Shown in pieces: positions 34,911 to 44,742 of a stretch of DNA of 64,000 bases; the stretch's first letter is position 1, and each line of letters begins with the position of its first letter. A program made the position numbers and the translations under genes. The notes under the pieces were generated by a model. The model searched no databases. It was given only the letters and a program-made list of their open reading frames with translations, and had not been told where the DNA came from. The DNA comes from Shouchella clausii (GTDB taxonomy: Bacteria > Bacillota > Bacilli > Bacillales > Bacillaceae_D), in assembly GCF_001598215.1 (NCBI RefSeq), contig NZ_BCXJ01000003.1:372001-436000 (forward strand), read 5' to 3'.

Positions 34911-36725
34911 TCAATGGAGAAAATCGAAGGCAAACAGGACATCAAAACAGCGCTTCGGCTCTCTTACGGTAAAATCAAACAACTGTACAGATTCTTCTTC
35001 ACCAAAATGATTAATAAATGGATGTTTTTTAACCGTCCATTCAAGCAGCTGCTGATCATACCGAATTTGAAGCCGGTGCTTGCCTTCCAGGATAATGCTG
35101 CTGTCTGTGGTGGTTATCGGCAGATTTGGAGCTATAAAACGCTCTATAATCGACTTAGGATCGTCCGTAAATTGGTACTGGTCAACTAGAGTCAAACCAT
35201 GCTCTGATGCCTTTTTCCAGGTAAAGCTTCTTTTTAACCATTGCAGTGACTCCAGTTTATAGGCGTTTTGCAATTCCATTTCAAGACGGTCGCATGTCTT
35301 TCCAATTTCTACATTGGTGATAGTCGCAAACTGTTCTCTTCCTGCAGATTGGTAATGGTGATTAATGATCGGGACCGAATGGCCATGGGAACCATTACAT
35401 AAAAAGGTGTAGCGTTCCTTTCCAAAGTAGCCGTCGCTATACATTCCGCTGCCTACATCTTTCAAGAACGCTTCTCCCTCTGCTTGTAAAATAAAATGGC
35501 CAACGTCATTATGGTTATGGGGTTCGTCGTTATGCCCTCCTTTGCAGGCAAACGCATAGGGCGCCTTTCGGGCAATAAACCATTGGGAGTCTTTTAGGTA
35601 GTAGCTGTTATTTTGCCAACGTTGGCCGGATATGTTTTCGTCAAACCATAATAAATTCCTCAGCGCAGGGGCAAAGCGGCTACAATGGTCTTCCGTGTAA
35701 GAGGCGCGCAGTCTAGCTTCCGGTACCTCCACGTCTTGATAACGATTGTGCAAGTAATGAATCAGTCCTAAAAAAATGGTTGCTACTGGCAGAGCATCGG
35801 AAAAATTAGCAATTTTCTTTTCAAAAAGAAAACACTTTTGCGCAAATAATGCGATTTGGTGGGCTTTTTCTGATTGAAATAAATCAATCGCCCCTTTCGT
35901 TTTTACTTTTAGCAAATCGGCAAAGTATGTGTAATAGCCAAATCCATATTGCCAATAGTGGTAGCCTTCTTGACAAACGCCGTCACTATTAAATCCTAAT
36001 AAGTAACAATCTAGTACATGAAGGACCCGTTCTAAAAGCGTAGCCAGTGCCTCATTCTCTTTCAAAATATGCATGGCCGCGCAACCGATGGAGCCTGCAC
36101 ATACGGCGGCCCAATTATGGGTTGCTGTCTCCCACTCATAAGAGCGCTCGCTTAAAAACGGGAGCAACACTCTTCGGTCAACTTCTGCTAAAATCCGTTT
36201 TTGAATCAATGGGTCTAGTCTGTTTTTCGTTAATTGATACACTTCGCTTAACGTAAACGCTGTTTCAGCAGCAAACAAATCAATCGTGTATGCCGATTGG
36301 TTGGCTATGTGCGGACTCGTTGTGTCCATTTCCGGGCTATTCATTAAATGTGCCGGTAAGCACCACGTATACTCATTGCAAATCGACCAAACCGCGTCTT
36401 GCAACTGTTCTAGATAATGTGTTTGGTCCGGTTCCATTAAAGCCATTAGCGCAAATGTATTCAGCCTGCGCCTTTTTTTAAAGTAGCTCTTTTCGTATTC
36501 AAGGCGAGTGCCGTGATCACGAAAGCGTATAAACGCTGAAAACGGCATGTCAAGCAAAGGCTCTCTTTGAAGCCTGTTTGCTTCCTCTCTTATTTCATCA
36601 ATCATCCCTTGATATGCCGGTTTCTTGTGAATCGCTTTAAACCACGCCTCTTGCTGCTGTTGTGAGGAAAATAGAAGTGAAGAGCGGCTGCTTGTTAGCA
36701 ACGGTTTTATTTGTTTTGCGTTCAT
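34911..36725 (-). CDS. Heparinase II/III-like polysaccharide lyase
   Basis: Protein of 604 aa with an (alpha/alpha) toroid first half and a beta-sandwich second half, as in PL12/15/17/21-type lyases. Visible motifs: THNWAAV near 203 (the conserved Asn), EGYHYWQYG near 255 (catalytic Tyr region) and GGHNDEPHNHNDVGHF near 398-412 (metal and catalytic His). No signal peptide, so it acts on imported oligosaccharides. Such lyases break uronic-acid chains and leave 4,5-unsaturated ends, the substrate of the GH88 in this operon. An ATG at 36723-36725 is preferred over the preceding GTG (AAGGAA signal). Confidence 0.82.
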   Translation of the reverse strand: MNAKQIKPLLTSSRSSLLFSSQQQQEAWFKAIHKKPAYQGMIDEIREEANRLQREPLLDMPFSAFIRFRDHGTRLEYEKSYFKKRRRLNTFALMALMEPDQTHYLEQLQDAVWSICNEYTWCLPAHLMNSPEMDTTSPHIANQSAYTIDLFAAETAFTLSEVYQLTKNRLDPLIQKRILAEVDRRVLLPFLSERSYEWETATHNWAAVCAGSIGCAAMHILKENEALATLLERVLHVLDCYLLGFNSDGVCQEGYHYWQYGFGYYTYFADLLKVKTKGAIDLFQSEKAHQIALFAQKCFLFEKKIANFSDALPVATIFLGLIHYLHNRYQDVEVPEARLRASYTEDHCSRFAPALRNLLWFDENISGQRWQNNSYYLKDSQWFIARKAPYAFACKGGHNDEPHNHNDVGHFILQAEGEAFLKDVGSGMYSDGYFGKERYTFLCNGSHGHSVPIINHHYQSAGREQFATITNVEIGKTCDRLEMELQNAYKLESLQWLKRSFTWKKASEHGLTLVDQYQFTDDPKSIIERFIAPNLPITTTDSSIILEGKHRLQIRYDQQLLEWTVKKHPFINHFGEEESVQLFDFTVREPKRCFDVLFAFDFLH

Positions 36726-36743
36726 CACTAATTCCTTTCGTTT

Positions 36744-38597
36744 TTATTCGTTATACAAGGTCACTTCAACTGGTTCTCGGTTGGGCCAAGAAACGATAAA
36801 TTTGTTAGCAAACATGCGGACGCTAGGGACAGCAGCCCAGCTCTGTGCTTGCAAGTGACCATCGCCTTCTCCATACACAGCGCTAACGAGAAAAGTTGTG
36901 CCCCGATCGATTCTCGTTCTTACAGTCGGAATCACGGTTCGTGGGTGTAAAAGGTTCGTATTTGCATGGGGGAAAACAAGCGCTGTGTCGCCGCCTTCAC
37001 ATAGATTGACGATTCCGCTAGCGGCCGTTGCCGTTTTTGCTAAACAGTTGGCGCCACTAGAGAGCTGTTCGAACGATTCGCTTTCATTTCCTTCCAGCCC
37101 TAAAGCAAACCCACCGTCTGCTGCGTCGAGCAATCTGTTTGTTTCAATTTTGTGGATGCGTACATGCCATGGTACACCTGGAATTAGCCATGTTGCCACT
37201 TCAACGTCTTGCCAAGGTTTCCACTTTGTATAAAGAAACTGCCTAGCAATCGTATATTCTTCGCTCTGCCTTTTTACACGGTAAAGGTTATCCCTTTCGC
37301 TCAAGGCAAGCACGGAATCAAAAGCTCCTTGCTCCAGTCCCCACTCTGCCCGGGGAACACTAAAGCCAAAAGCAGTCGAGTAAACGAACTTCTCATATTT
37401 AGCAGTAGTGTGGGTATGCCCGTTTGTCGATAGATGGCCGGCGTTAAAGGCGAAAGCGTGGTGGCCGCGTTCATCCCTGCAGAGAATGAAACGAGGCGCC
37501 TCTTGTACAATGTGCTTTTCTAACCTGGGCAAGGGCTCCTCTTCCACTTCCCAAAACGAATCGTCTTGATCGAGTGCCAGCGGCAAAAATACTTTTAACG
37601 CCCAATAGGGGGAGCCTGGCGAGTTATAGTTTTCAGCCATGATTAAATTCGGATAGGCATAACCAATCGTTAATAATCCGCGATTATCGAAAATCGGCTG
37701 CTGGCACCACCAACGCAGATGGCGGAACAGTAGGCCCTTCATCACGCCTACCGAAAAAGGGGCGATGCCTGCAAAAATGGCAGCGCTCCAAAACGCTGCT
37801 TGCGCAAAGCGATAGGTCATGCTTCGCCCGTATGGTATTGCTGAACCATCCTTGGCAAACCAATAAATAAACGCTTTCGCAAATTCCGTTGCCCTAGCCT
37901 TATAACGCTCGGCACGAACTGGATCGTCCTTCTCCATCACTTTGGCATAGACGAGCCCGTAATAATGGAACCCAAAAGGAACATAATAGTCACGATGGCC
38001 GTTTAAACCATCTCCATACCAACCGTTTTCTAGATAAAATTGGTCAATTCGCTCCAAATTGTCAGCGATTTTGCGTTGATCATAAGGCAAGCCGACCTGT
38101 TTAAACCCTAAATTTACGAGAACAGGGAAGAAAAGCCAGTTGCAGTCCCATACTTCGACATCGTTTATTTGTGCTAACCAGTGGTATAGATTTTCCTTTT
38201 CTTCCTCCTGTAACGGCACCCATATTTTTTCCGGTATGAGCAGAAGGGCAAGACCGAAGACAGCCATTTCCACCACTCGTTGATCGTAGTCAGTCACGTC
38301 TCCCCAATATTCGGGATGTTGGGGATTGGTCCCATTTTTCATCCCTTCTAGATGGAGCTTCAACTGGTGATCTGCCTCCTCTGACCTAGCAAGCAATGGA
38401 ACGAGGCCCCATAATATTCGTGAAAAACCCTCAAATCCAGCGACTGAGCGGGAGTAAGCCACCCCCGTGCCCCCTAATTCCAAGCGGGCACATCCTTCGC
38501 TATAATAACGCGTCGTTGGTGCCAATACTTGCTGTAATAACTTTGCTAAATCATCTCTCGTTTTGAGCGTTGAAGCGCTGTCAATGTTTTTCGCCAT
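36744..38597 (-). CDS. DUF2264 (GH154-like) protein, possible beta-glucuronidase
   Basis: Protein of about 617 aa. It matches the DUF2264 pattern: AGFEGFSRILWGLVPLL, NPQHPEYWGDVTDYDQRVVEMA, and WYGDGLNGHRDYYVPFGFHYYGL. It has an (alpha/alpha)6 barrel followed by a beta domain. CAZy family GH154 was built from DUF2264 proteins that act as exo-beta-glucuronidases, so a role in removing a terminal glucuronic acid is likely but inferred. No signal peptide. An earlier ATG overlaps the GH88 end; the ATG at 38595-38597 with AAGGGGGA is better. Confidence 0.75.
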   Translation of the reverse strand: MAKNIDSASTLKTRDDLAKLLQQVLAPTTRYYSEGCARLELGGTGVAYSRSVAGFEGFSRILWGLVPLLARSEEADHQLKLHLEGMKNGTNPQHPEYWGDVTDYDQRVVEMAVFGLALLLIPEKIWVPLQEEEKENLYHWLAQINDVEVWDCNWLFFPVLVNLGFKQVGLPYDQRKIADNLERIDQFYLENGWYGDGLNGHRDYYVPFGFHYYGLVYAKVMEKDDPVRAERYKARATEFAKAFIYWFAKDGSAIPYGRSMTYRFAQAAFWSAAIFAGIAPFSVGVMKGLLFRHLRWWCQQPIFDNRGLLTIGYAYPNLIMAENYNSPGSPYWALKVFLPLALDQDDSFWEVEEEPLPRLEKHIVQEAPRFILCRDERGHHAFAFNAGHLSTNGHTHTTAKYEKFVYSTAFGFSVPRAEWGLEQGAFDSVLALSERDNLYRVKRQSEEYTIARQFLYTKWKPWQDVEVATWLIPGVPWHVRIHKIETNRLLDAADGGFALGLEGNESESFEQLSSGANCLAKTATAASGIVNLCEGGDTALVFPHANTNLLHPRTVIPTVRTRIDRGTTFLVSAVYGEGDGHLQAQSWAAVPSVRMFANKFIVSWPNREPVEVTLYNE

Positions 38598-38622
38598 TTT
38601 GCTGTCCCCCTTCTGCGGCATG

Positions 38623-39750
38623 CTACCAAAATAGCTCGTATTCCGCTTTTAAGCTTGTTAACCCTTCAACGAAGAAATAGTCTCCGTAAATAAGAGGAAC
38701 ATCAATGTTTTTCCCCTCAGGGTAATGGCTAGTGCCATGTAAAATGAGACCATCTTGAGCGTCATTTCCCCAGTCACCGTAATGGTCATATAATGACCGC
38801 AACATCTTTATAGCCGTCTGTTTATACATGTTGGCTTCGGCTCGTTCAACGGACTGTGAAATGGCCAACAATCCACACGCAGCAATGGCGCCTGCTGAAG
38901 AATCGCGATAGTTTGTTATTCCTTGAGGCAGCCGAAAATCCCAATAAGGGACAAAATCATCAGGCAAATGAGCGATAAAAAAGTGGGCCACTCCTTTTGC
39001 TGCATGTAAATACTGGCTCTCACCTGTATAGCGGTAAAGCAACGCTAAGCCATACATTGCCCAGCTTGCACCACGGGACCAGGCAGAATCAGAAGAAAAC
39101 CCTTGCCCGCCAAGCGCTTTTTCCTTCTCGCCTGTTTCCGGATTGAATTGCACAATGTGATGAACAGAACCGTCTTCGCGGATAAAGTGGTTTAACGCTG
39201 TCTCCCCATGCTTTTTTGCCACATGGCAAAACCGTGGATCTCCCGTTTCTTTCGTTGCCCAAAACAGCAACGGCAAGTTCATTAAACAGTCAATGATCGC
39301 CCAGCCTGTATTCTCATCCCCCTTATAACGGGAGTTCCAAGCACGGATATAGTTGCCCTTGCAGTTAAACCTTGCTGCTAATAGATTAGCGGCAAGCAGC
39401 CCCCTTCTCTTAGAATCTTCATCCTTTGTCAGCTTGTAGTTCGCCACGCTTGTCAGTGTCCACATAAACCCAATATCGTGGTCCAGTTTATAATAGTCGG
39501 TTATCACAGAGTCTAATTGCTTTTCGCACTGTTTGGCCGTTTCTTTTAGTGATTCATCCTTTGTCTCTCGATACAACAGCCATAGCAACCCAGGCCAAAA
39601 CCCTGCCGTCCACCAGTGGGGTTCTTCTAATTGATAAGAACCATTCACACTTGCGTGGGGAAAGTTGGCGCCAATTTTCATGTTCATTCGCCCTACTTTT
39701 CCGTACACTTTTTGCAATGCCTCTGCAACCCATTGCTCATCATTCGCCAT
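38623..39750 (-). CDS. GH88 unsaturated glucuronyl hydrolase
   Basis: Enzyme of 375 aa that removes 4,5-unsaturated glucuronic acid from lyase products by hydration. Family motifs: EPHWWTAGFWPGLLWLL, KLDHDIGFMW with Asp92, and WAIIDCLMNL with Asp154, the two Asp residues matching those known from Bacillus UGL. AWSRGASWAMYGLALLYR and YRDSSAGAIAACGLL are also typical. Cytoplasmic. AAAGGTG lies eight bases before the ATG. Together with the lyase it shows that the locus targets a uronic-acid polymer. Confidence 0.92.
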   Translation of the reverse strand: MANDEQWVAEALQKVYGKVGRMNMKIGANFPHASVNGSYQLEEPHWWTAGFWPGLLWLLYRETKDESLKETAKQCEKQLDSVITDYYKLDHDIGFMWTLTSVANYKLTKDEDSKRRGLLAANLLAARFNCKGNYIRAWNSRYKGDENTGWAIIDCLMNLPLLFWATKETGDPRFCHVAKKHGETALNHFIREDGSVHHIVQFNPETGEKEKALGGQGFSSDSAWSRGASWAMYGLALLYRYTGESQYLHAAKGVAHFFIAHLPDDFVPYWDFRLPQGITNYRDSSAGAIAACGLLAISQSVERAEANMYKQTAIKMLRSLYDHYGDWGNDAQDGLILHGTSHYPEGKNIDVPLIYGDYFFVEGLTSLKAEYELFW

Positions 39751-39781
39751 GTTCAGTTCACCTTTCCTATTTATATTGAGG

Positions 39782-41383
39782 TTATGCTCTTGCGCCCCGA
39801 TATTCGATTGGAGTCACGCCTTCATGGTTTTTAAACACTTTAATAAAGTAACTTTGATTGTCGTAGCCCAACCGCTCGCAAATTTTTCCGACTGGCTCAG
39901 CTGTTTGCTCAAGCAATTCCTTCGCTCGATTTATTTTTGCTTTCGTGACATGTTCAACGAACGTTTCACCGACTTCCTTTTTAAACAAACGGCTAAAATA
40001 ACTTGGATTTAAAAACAAGTGATTGGCAACTTCTTCAAGCATGATTTTCTTTTCTAAATGGGTGTACACATATTTCAATGCTTCCAACACTTCTTTCCTT
40101 TTTGGTTGTAAAGTGCCTTCAGCCACCGCTAAAAGGAGAAAACGAAAATAATGGGTCAGCCAAACCTGTAACTCATCGAGAGAATCAATTGCCAAAAGTT
40201 CTTCGTGAAGTCCTTCGGCCGTATCTTTTACATAATAAAATGGCAACGTTTGTAATTTTATCTTTAAATCGACGATCAGCTTTAGCACCCATTCCTTTAC
40301 CGTTTCACACGAATATCTTTTGTGGGCGAGCAATTCAACCCATTTGCCTACTGTCGTATTGATTTGCTGACGATTTCCTTCAATTATTAATTGCCTGATT
40401 TCAACAATCGCCTGGTCGTACCAGGTGAAAACATCTTCTGTCCTGCTCGCTTCTTGCTTTCTTTTTTCAATCGATCCGCGTTTCATATAAAAACGCTGGT
40501 CTTTACTGTTTAATAAACGTTTGATCTCCGACTTAAAAGCATGTTGATTGTGAAGAGGCTCACCGATTATAAACCCAAGTGATACGCCGAAATTTGAATG
40601 AACAACGGCCTGAATATGGCCGATATACTCCATGGCGATGCCGTAACAGTCTGTTTTTACGTTTGAGTGGAAAGGAAAAAGCAGAAAAGATTCCTTCACT
40701 GAAAAAGGCATATGGACAACTTTAGCATCGAGTGTTTCCGTCATTAGACGTGATACAGAAATAGCAAACTGGTCATCGGAACAAAAAGACGACTTAGCAA
40801 TATGATAGTTTTGCACAAAGCAAAAAACTGGAATGTATGTGTTTTGCCTCAATTCCAGCCCGAAAGAGGAGGCTTCGTCATACCATTCATCTTTGCATGT
40901 AGACAGGTAAACTGTCCTTCTTAAAAAATCCCGTTTTAGCGCTTCCTGATTCTGCGCGGCTATTTGTCGAAGTTTCGTTTCTGTTTTGATCTTTTCCTGT
41001 TCTTGTTCAATGTTCTTTTTTAACTCGCTTAAAACAGCGGCAAAATCTTCTGGCTTTAAGGTATCTTTCAGCAAGTAATCTTGAACTTGCAATAGGAGCG
41101 CCTGCCTTGTGAATTCATAGTCACTGTGGCATGATAAAACACTCACTTGAATAGCAGGGTTTTTTTCTTTCATTTGTTTAATTAATTCAATGCCATTCAT
41201 TTTCGGCATCCCAATATCGGTGATTAAAATATCCGGCATCTCTTTTTGTAAAGCATACTGGAGAGCACTAACCCCATTCTCATGGGTACTTTGCAAAGTT
41301 AGCCCGAGTTTTTTCCAGTCAGTCGCCTCTGATAACAACTCTAGTACAGGGTAATCGTCTTCAACCAACATCACTTTATACAT
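39782..41383 (-). CDS. Response regulator with AraC output domain (YesN-like)
   Basis: Regulator of 533 aa. The receiver domain (1-120) holds LVEDD and the phospho-acceptor Asp56 in ITDIGMPKMNG; a long helical middle follows, and the C-terminus is an AraC-type double HTH (MLEEVANHLFLNPSYFSRLFKKE, GKICERLGYDNQSYFIKVFKNH). A longer in-frame start lies inside the kinase gene, but the ATG at 41381-41383 has AGGAGG and starts the receiver correctly. It overlaps the kinase by 8 bp. It probably activates the permease and GH genes. Confidence 0.93.
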   Translation of the reverse strand: MYKVMLVEDDYPVLELLSEATDWKKLGLTLQSTHENGVSALQYALQKEMPDILITDIGMPKMNGIELIKQMKEKNPAIQVSVLSCHSDYEFTRQALLLQVQDYLLKDTLKPEDFAAVLSELKKNIEQEQEKIKTETKLRQIAAQNQEALKRDFLRRTVYLSTCKDEWYDEASSFGLELRQNTYIPVFCFVQNYHIAKSSFCSDDQFAISVSRLMTETLDAKVVHMPFSVKESFLLFPFHSNVKTDCYGIAMEYIGHIQAVVHSNFGVSLGFIIGEPLHNQHAFKSEIKRLLNSKDQRFYMKRGSIEKRKQEASRTEDVFTWYDQAIVEIRQLIIEGNRQQINTTVGKWVELLAHKRYSCETVKEWVLKLIVDLKIKLQTLPFYYVKDTAEGLHEELLAIDSLDELQVWLTHYFRFLLLAVAEGTLQPKRKEVLEALKYVYTHLEKKIMLEEVANHLFLNPSYFSRLFKKEVGETFVEHVTKAKINRAKELLEQTAEPVGKICERLGYDNQSYFIKVFKNHEGVTPIEYRGARA

Positions 41384-43190
41384 TCGACTTTTTACCTCCT
41401 CTAGAAACGCACATGACCACCTTTGTCCCCAGCCCTTCAACGCTTTCAATATCCATGTGGAATGGGTCGCCAAACGTCATTCGCATCCGTTCATAAACAT
41501 TGGAAATGCCAAGATTGGAAAAACCGTTTTTATGGACAGCCGTACTTGCCTCTGCCTGGAATGTCAAACTTTTTCGTACCTGCTTTAACGTCTCCTCATT
41601 CATTCCTTGGCCATTGTCCTTGATGACGATGACAAAGCATTGATCATTGTTGTACGCTTTTAAAGAAATCGTCCCAGCACATTGATTTAAGCCATGAATA
41701 ATGGAATTTTCAATAATGGGCTGTAAAATAAAACGAGGAATCATTTCGGCGTTTGCTGTGGCAGAGACGTCGGTGAACAGCTGGACCTTTTCTTTCTGCC
41801 TCATGTTCATCAACTTGACAAAATCATTGACAATCTCGACTTCCTCTTGCAATGGAATCATTCCCTTGTCTTTGTCTATCGTCATCCGCAATAGCTTTGA
41901 AAGGGAACTTATCATATCTGCACTTTCGTCATCGCCTTTTCGCATCACTTTCATTCGAATTGAATTCAACACATTAAACAAGAAATGAGGATTGATTTGC
42001 GCTTGAAGCATCGCTAATTCTGCTTGTCGTTTTCTTGCCTGTGTTTCTGTAATTTCGTTAATCATTTCATTGATATGGTCAAGCATTTGGTTAAATGAAT
42101 GGGAGAGCCTTCCGATTTCATCTTGGCTCTGGATGTCCGCACGGACGTTTAATTTCCCGCTTTGCACCTTGGTAGCGACATGGCCAAGGTGCACCAGCGG
42201 ACTTGTAACCGTTTTCAACACAGATGTTAATAACAGAAAAAAAAGAACAAATGTGATGAGTTGGGCAAAAAATACGGTATCAAATAAACGATTCATTTTA
42301 CTAATTGCTTGTTTGTACGGATTGACTGAAACCAGTTTCCAACCAGTATAAGAGAGTGGATAATCGGCATAAAGGTATGTTTCATTTTCGAGTTCAATCA
42401 CATTTGCACCATCGGCGTTCTGCACTTGCGCCACAGGAGAAAACGTTGCTCCAATTTGCTCCGTATCACGATGTGATAATATCCGGTTTGAACCATCCAC
42501 GAGCAGCATTTCGCCACTGCCATCCGCGCCCGCAAATGCCTGTTTGACTTCCGTTTCCATCTTCGTGACAATCACATACCCATAAATTTGCAAATTGGCG
42601 TCTCTTAATGTTCGAGCGACTGAAAGTTGGTAGCGGTTTTTATCCTGCTCTGATGCAAACACAGTTGGCTGGCTGCCAATCCAAATCGTTTCATAGCCAT
42701 ACACTTCATCTAGCTCTTTAAACCAAGGTTCGTGAAACAGTTTCTCAGGATTATAGTCTGCAACAGGATAATTCGAATAGTGCTTTCCATTTTTAAGAAG
42801 GATCGTGACATATGATTTTTCACCGAGCAACGTCATATTTTCAATCGTTTTTGTGACCTTCTGGTCTTCCAGATAGTCTTCATACCCTAAATGCTGTTGC
42901 TGTGGATCGTGATTGGCATTCTTTTTTAATATTGTGTTCATTTCAGAATCGAGTTGCACAAAATTGACGGCATATAACATATCATCAAGTAGCTTTGAGA
43001 CGTATGCACCGGCAATGCTTAGCTCGCGCTCAGCATTCACCATCGCTTGTTCCTTCATGGCATCTTTTGTTAAATAGCTATACACATACAAAGTGATTAC
43101 CGCTGGCACCATAATGCATAAGACGGTAACCGAGACTACTTTAAAGCGAAACGAACGGGGCGTCAGCGTTTGTTTTATCCGAATCCACAT
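41376..43190 (-). CDS. Sensor histidine kinase, YesM family
   Basis: Sensor kinase of about 604 aa. A TM segment (17-39) is followed by a dCache-like extracellular sensor with VIVTKME and ADYPLSYTGWKLV, a second TM (306-326), HAMP, and the kinase core with QINPHFLFNVLNS (His about 402). The ATPase box reads VIKDNGQGM and GFSNLGISNVYERM. The ATG at 43188-43190 has GAGGAGG; an ATG five codons earlier lies inside that signal and is rejected. It is expected to sense oligosaccharides, possibly via the adjacent binding lipoprotein. Confidence 0.93.
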   Translation of the reverse strand: MWIRIKQTLTPRSFRFKVVSVTVLCIMVPAVITLYVYSYLTKDAMKEQAMVNAERELSIAGAYVSKLLDDMLYAVNFVQLDSEMNTILKKNANHDPQQQHLGYEDYLEDQKVTKTIENMTLLGEKSYVTILLKNGKHYSNYPVADYNPEKLFHEPWFKELDEVYGYETIWIGSQPTVFASEQDKNRYQLSVARTLRDANLQIYGYVIVTKMETEVKQAFAGADGSGEMLLVDGSNRILSHRDTEQIGATFSPVAQVQNADGANVIELENETYLYADYPLSYTGWKLVSVNPYKQAISKMNRLFDTVFFAQLITFVLFFLLLTSVLKTVTSPLVHLGHVATKVQSGKLNVRADIQSQDEIGRLSHSFNQMLDHINEMINEITETQARKRQAELAMLQAQINPHFLFNVLNSIRMKVMRKGDDESADMISSLSKLLRMTIDKDKGMIPLQEEVEIVNDFVKLMNMRQKEKVQLFTDVSATANAEMIPRFILQPIIENSIIHGLNQCAGTISLKAYNNDQCFVIVIKDNGQGMNEETLKQVRKSLTFQAEASTAVHKNGFSNLGISNVYERMRMTFGDPFHMDIESVEGLGTKVVMCVSRGGKKSNV

Positions 43191-43268
43191 AACCAACCTC
43201 CTCATTAGAAATGAATAAGAAGGGGACGGAAACGGATTGCGCCCCTAATTCGTTATTTTAGCAAACGA

Positions 43269-44618
43269 TTATTGATTATGATCAATGATTTCTTGCGTTC
43301 GTGTCTGCATATTCTCTAGCGTCATTTCAATTTCCTGGTCATCCAAGATAAGCTTCTCATATTCCTCACCAATCACTTTATAAAGCTCCGCTTGATAAGA
43401 GACAGGAGCAACCATTTTAGGGGACTGGGCATGTTGTAAAACATGTACGAGTGCATCTCGATCGACTTTTTCCGGAGAAACGGTTTCAGCTAAGATGCCA
43501 TCAATGATCGAACCAAGGCCGTCTACAGTTACTTCATTCCAAGATGGCACATTTTTTCCTTGCACCATTTGCCCTTCCGTTGTATACCAGCGAATGAACG
43601 TGTACGCTTCTTTTTTATGCTCAGAATTTGCTGCTACTGCCATGTAATCAGTAGTCACTGGCGTATAGCCCTCACTGCTTAAATCATTTTTTGGATAGGG
43701 CGCTACCCCAACGTTGAAATCCAGTGGAAACTGGTCGGTTCCACCTAGTTCTGTATTCATCCAACTTCCAATCGGAATCATGCTTGCGTCTTGACCGAAG
43801 AATTGGTTGCGATAATGGAGTTTCTGCGAAATGATGTCTGTATACGGTACAGAAGACAGGTCTTCTTTTTCCATTTTCACACGCATTTCCAACGTCTTTT
43901 TAAATAGTGGATGATCAAGATTCGACGTACCATCCGCTTTGATGAATTCTGTGTCCCCTTCTTCACTTGCAAGTGCCAATTTCAAGTATTCCATCCACCC
44001 ATCACCTTGCGGCCCGTGGAAATAAACACCGTAATGATCATCAGTAGTCAGGGCTTCTGCATACTCCATAAATTCATCCCATGTCCAGTCGGTCGGTACT
44101 TCCAGTCCTGCTTCATCAAAATGGTCCTTATTAACAAGCACATACCAAGGATTGAACTTGCCAGGCAAAGCATAATAGTGGCCGTTCATTTGCGTATCTA
44201 CTTTATATTCTTCTGCCATCGTGTAACCATCTTCTTCAATAAACTCATCGATCGGGGCAACCATGCCTAAATGAACCCGTTGAGCATAACTGGCTGGGTC
44301 ACTAAACATCAATACATCCATCTGTTCGCCAGAAGCTGCAGCTAAATCTAGCTTTTGGGTTGCTTCTTGCGTATCACCCTTTTCACTTAAAATGACCAAA
44401 TCGACCTTGATCGATGGATGCTCCTCTTCAAAAGCGGCAATCGTGTGGGCCCAATTATAGCTTGCCTCGTTTCCATGGGTATGGAATTTAATTGTCACTG
44501 TATCATCTTGATTACCGTCCTTCTCATTTGTTCCAGATGTACTGTCGGCAGAACAACCGGCCAATCCGGACAGAAAGATGGCAAAAGCAAAAAAAGTGGA
44601 CACTCGTTTTCTCTTCAT
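43269..44618 (-). CDS. ABC sugar-binding lipoprotein (CUT1)
   Basis: Solute-binding protein of 449 aa anchored by a lipid at Cys22 (LSGLAGC). It has the family-1 extracellular binding fold: IKFHTHGNEASYNWAHTI, MDVLMFSDPASYAQR, and the GSWMN loop. It captures oligosaccharides for the two permeases encoded just upstream. GGGGGAG precedes the ATG. A separate -10 box and a cre-like box lie before it, so it can be made at a higher level than the permeases. Confidence 0.93.
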   Translation of the reverse strand: MKRKRVSTFFAFAIFLSGLAGCSADSTSGTNEKDGNQDDTVTIKFHTHGNEASYNWAHTIAAFEEEHPSIKVDLVILSEKGDTQEATQKLDLAAASGEQMDVLMFSDPASYAQRVHLGMVAPIDEFIEEDGYTMAEEYKVDTQMNGHYYALPGKFNPWYVLVNKDHFDEAGLEVPTDWTWDEFMEYAEALTTDDHYGVYFHGPQGDGWMEYLKLALASEEGDTEFIKADGTSNLDHPLFKKTLEMRVKMEKEDLSSVPYTDIISQKLHYRNQFFGQDASMIPIGSWMNTELGGTDQFPLDFNVGVAPYPKNDLSSEGYTPVTTDYMAVAANSEHKKEAYTFIRWYTTEGQMVQGKNVPSWNEVTVDGLGSIIDGILAETVSPEKVDRDALVHVLQHAQSPKMVAPVSYQAELYKVIGEEYEKLILDDQEIEMTLENMQTRTQEIIDHNQ

Positions 44619-44663
44619 CCTTGCTCCCCCTTTGGACGCCTTATGAAAACCCTTTCAAACAAG

Positions 44664-44683
44664 ATTATAGCAAAGCGCTTTTC
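44664..44683 (-). promoter_or_regulatory. Internal promoter -10 and cre-like box before the binding protein
   Basis: The minus strand carries TATAAT (44664-44669) directly followed upstream by an AAAAGCGCTTTG core (44670-44683) that sits in the spacer. The cre match is partial in the outer bases. No clear -35. Confidence 0.5.
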
Positions 44684-44742
44684 TCATAAGACGAAAATAA
44701 TTTTACCGATATTAACAATAATTTGACATCTATTCTTGACCA